Positions 63,747-64,000 of a stretch of 64,000 nt of DNA are shown here, piece after piece. Within the stretch, counting starts at the first letter, position 1, and each line of letters begins with the position of its first letter. Location of the stretch: the NCBI RefSeq assembly GCF_036556685.1, contig NZ_CP140614.1:1054001-1118000 (forward strand), in the 5' to 3' direction. Origin of the DNA: Sulfurospirillum sp. 1612. GTDB lineage: Bacteria > Campylobacterota > Campylobacteria > Campylobacterales > Sulfurospirillaceae. A model generated the notes under the pieces. That model saw only the letters and a list, made by a program, of their open reading frames with translations, did no database searches and was not told the DNA's origin. The position numbers were made by a program, and so were the translations under genes.

Positions 63747-64000
63747 TGTTTTTAAGATTTTGGCGGTGATGGTACTTTTGGTGCCACTAGGACTTTTGAC
63801 CCAAAACCCTGCATGGGGAGAATGGGAATCAGATTATTACATTAAGATATTAGGATACCTGCCAAAAGGGATGGCTGATGCCAAAGGGGTGACTCCCTTA
63901 TTGCCAGATTATTCGATGAAAGGCGGTAATGAAGTCTTGTGGTATTATCTTAGTGCATTGATTGGTATCGTGTTGATATTTGCGATTTTCTACGCCGTGT
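63736..64000 (+). CDS. CbiN/PDGLE-type component of the Ni/Co transporter (incomplete)
   Basis: The first 88 codons of a membrane protein running off the window. It starts MKSNVFKILAVMVLLVPLGLL (membrane helix), followed by a loop (GEWESDYYIKILGYLPKGM) and a second helix at about 68-88. This fits the PDGLE/CbiN-like small subunit that follows cbiM in ECF metal transporters. Its start overlaps cbiM by 11 bases, so the two are translated together. Confidence 0.75.
   Translation, partial: MKSNVFKILAVMVLLVPLGLLTQNPAWGEWESDYYIKILGYLPKGMADAKGVTPLLPDYSMKGGNEVLWYYLSALIGIVLIFAIFYAV

Overview
The window reads as chromosome of a free-living, flagellated member of the Campylobacterota, most like the sulfur- or hydrogen-oxidising groups (Sulfurimonas, Sulfuricurvum, Sulfurospirillum and relatives). 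The genus cannot be fixed from the sequence alone. The support is low-GC coding DNA with very tight gene packing, an hslV that begins with the propeptide form familiar from Helicobacter and Campylobacter, a short hrcA-grpE-dnaK operon, single-copy flagellar genes scattered away from a main cluster, a flavocytochrome-c-type sulfide dehydrogenase flavoprotein, and hypF near a CbiM-type metal transporter. No rRNA, tRNA, CRISPR array or intact insertion sequence was seen.

Layout. 1-4354 (minus): start of an ion-channel gene, DUF6394 protein, small conserved protein, DHH phosphoesterase, flhA and an Rrf2 regulator. 4677-12181 (plus): rpsO, a small HTH gene pair, the heat-shock operon hrcA-grpE-dnaK, dsbD, a small unknown gene and flgH. 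12202-21485 (minus): a nine-gene MSHA-like type IV pilus assembly operon (PilMN fusion, PilO-, PilP/MshK-like, secretin, MshM ATPase, MshN-like TPR protein, an unknown exported protein, assembly ATPase, platform protein), with no pilin. 21554-26406 (minus): argG, rhodanese, rplI, hslV, hslU, era. 26600-30275 (plus): S4 protein, trpD, tsaE, lptB, rpoN. 30276-38087: a minus-strand J-domain protein, then a PepSY protein with a two-component system, a membrane protein, an L,D-transpeptidase and a PAS-GGDEF cyclase.

38176-40788 is a sulfur-assimilation operon (metY, CymR-like Rrf2 regulator, cysK). 41117-43649 is a periplasmic electron-transfer trio (Tat-exported FccB-like flavoprotein, Tat-exported Rieske protein, C-terminal-haem cytochrome c). 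43716-48087 is an envelope lipid/glycan operon (PAP2 phosphatase, DedA, a two-domain glycosyltransferase, a DedA-LssY fusion), followed by a fatty-acid-hydroxylase-type protein.

48886-59441 is the accessory highlight: seven same-strand genes forming a composite defence island. It holds an MmeI/YeeA-type DNA methyltransferase with a low-GC mosaic segment, a SIR2-HerA pair, a dual-specificity phosphatase, a Fic protein, a DEAD/DEAH helicase and a T5orf172 (GIY-YIG-like) nuclease. Its last gene overlaps the start of hypF by ATGA. SIR2-HerA is a known antiphage pair. The arrangement, in which a methyltransferase and a helicase-nuclease pair bracket SIR2-HerA and phosphatase-Fic, is the best candidate for an undescribed system. 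After hypF come a lipoprotein, a decayed IS1595-like transposase-derived protein, cbiM and the start of a CbiN/PDGLE-like gene. These suggest nickel supply and hydrogenase maturation next to each other.
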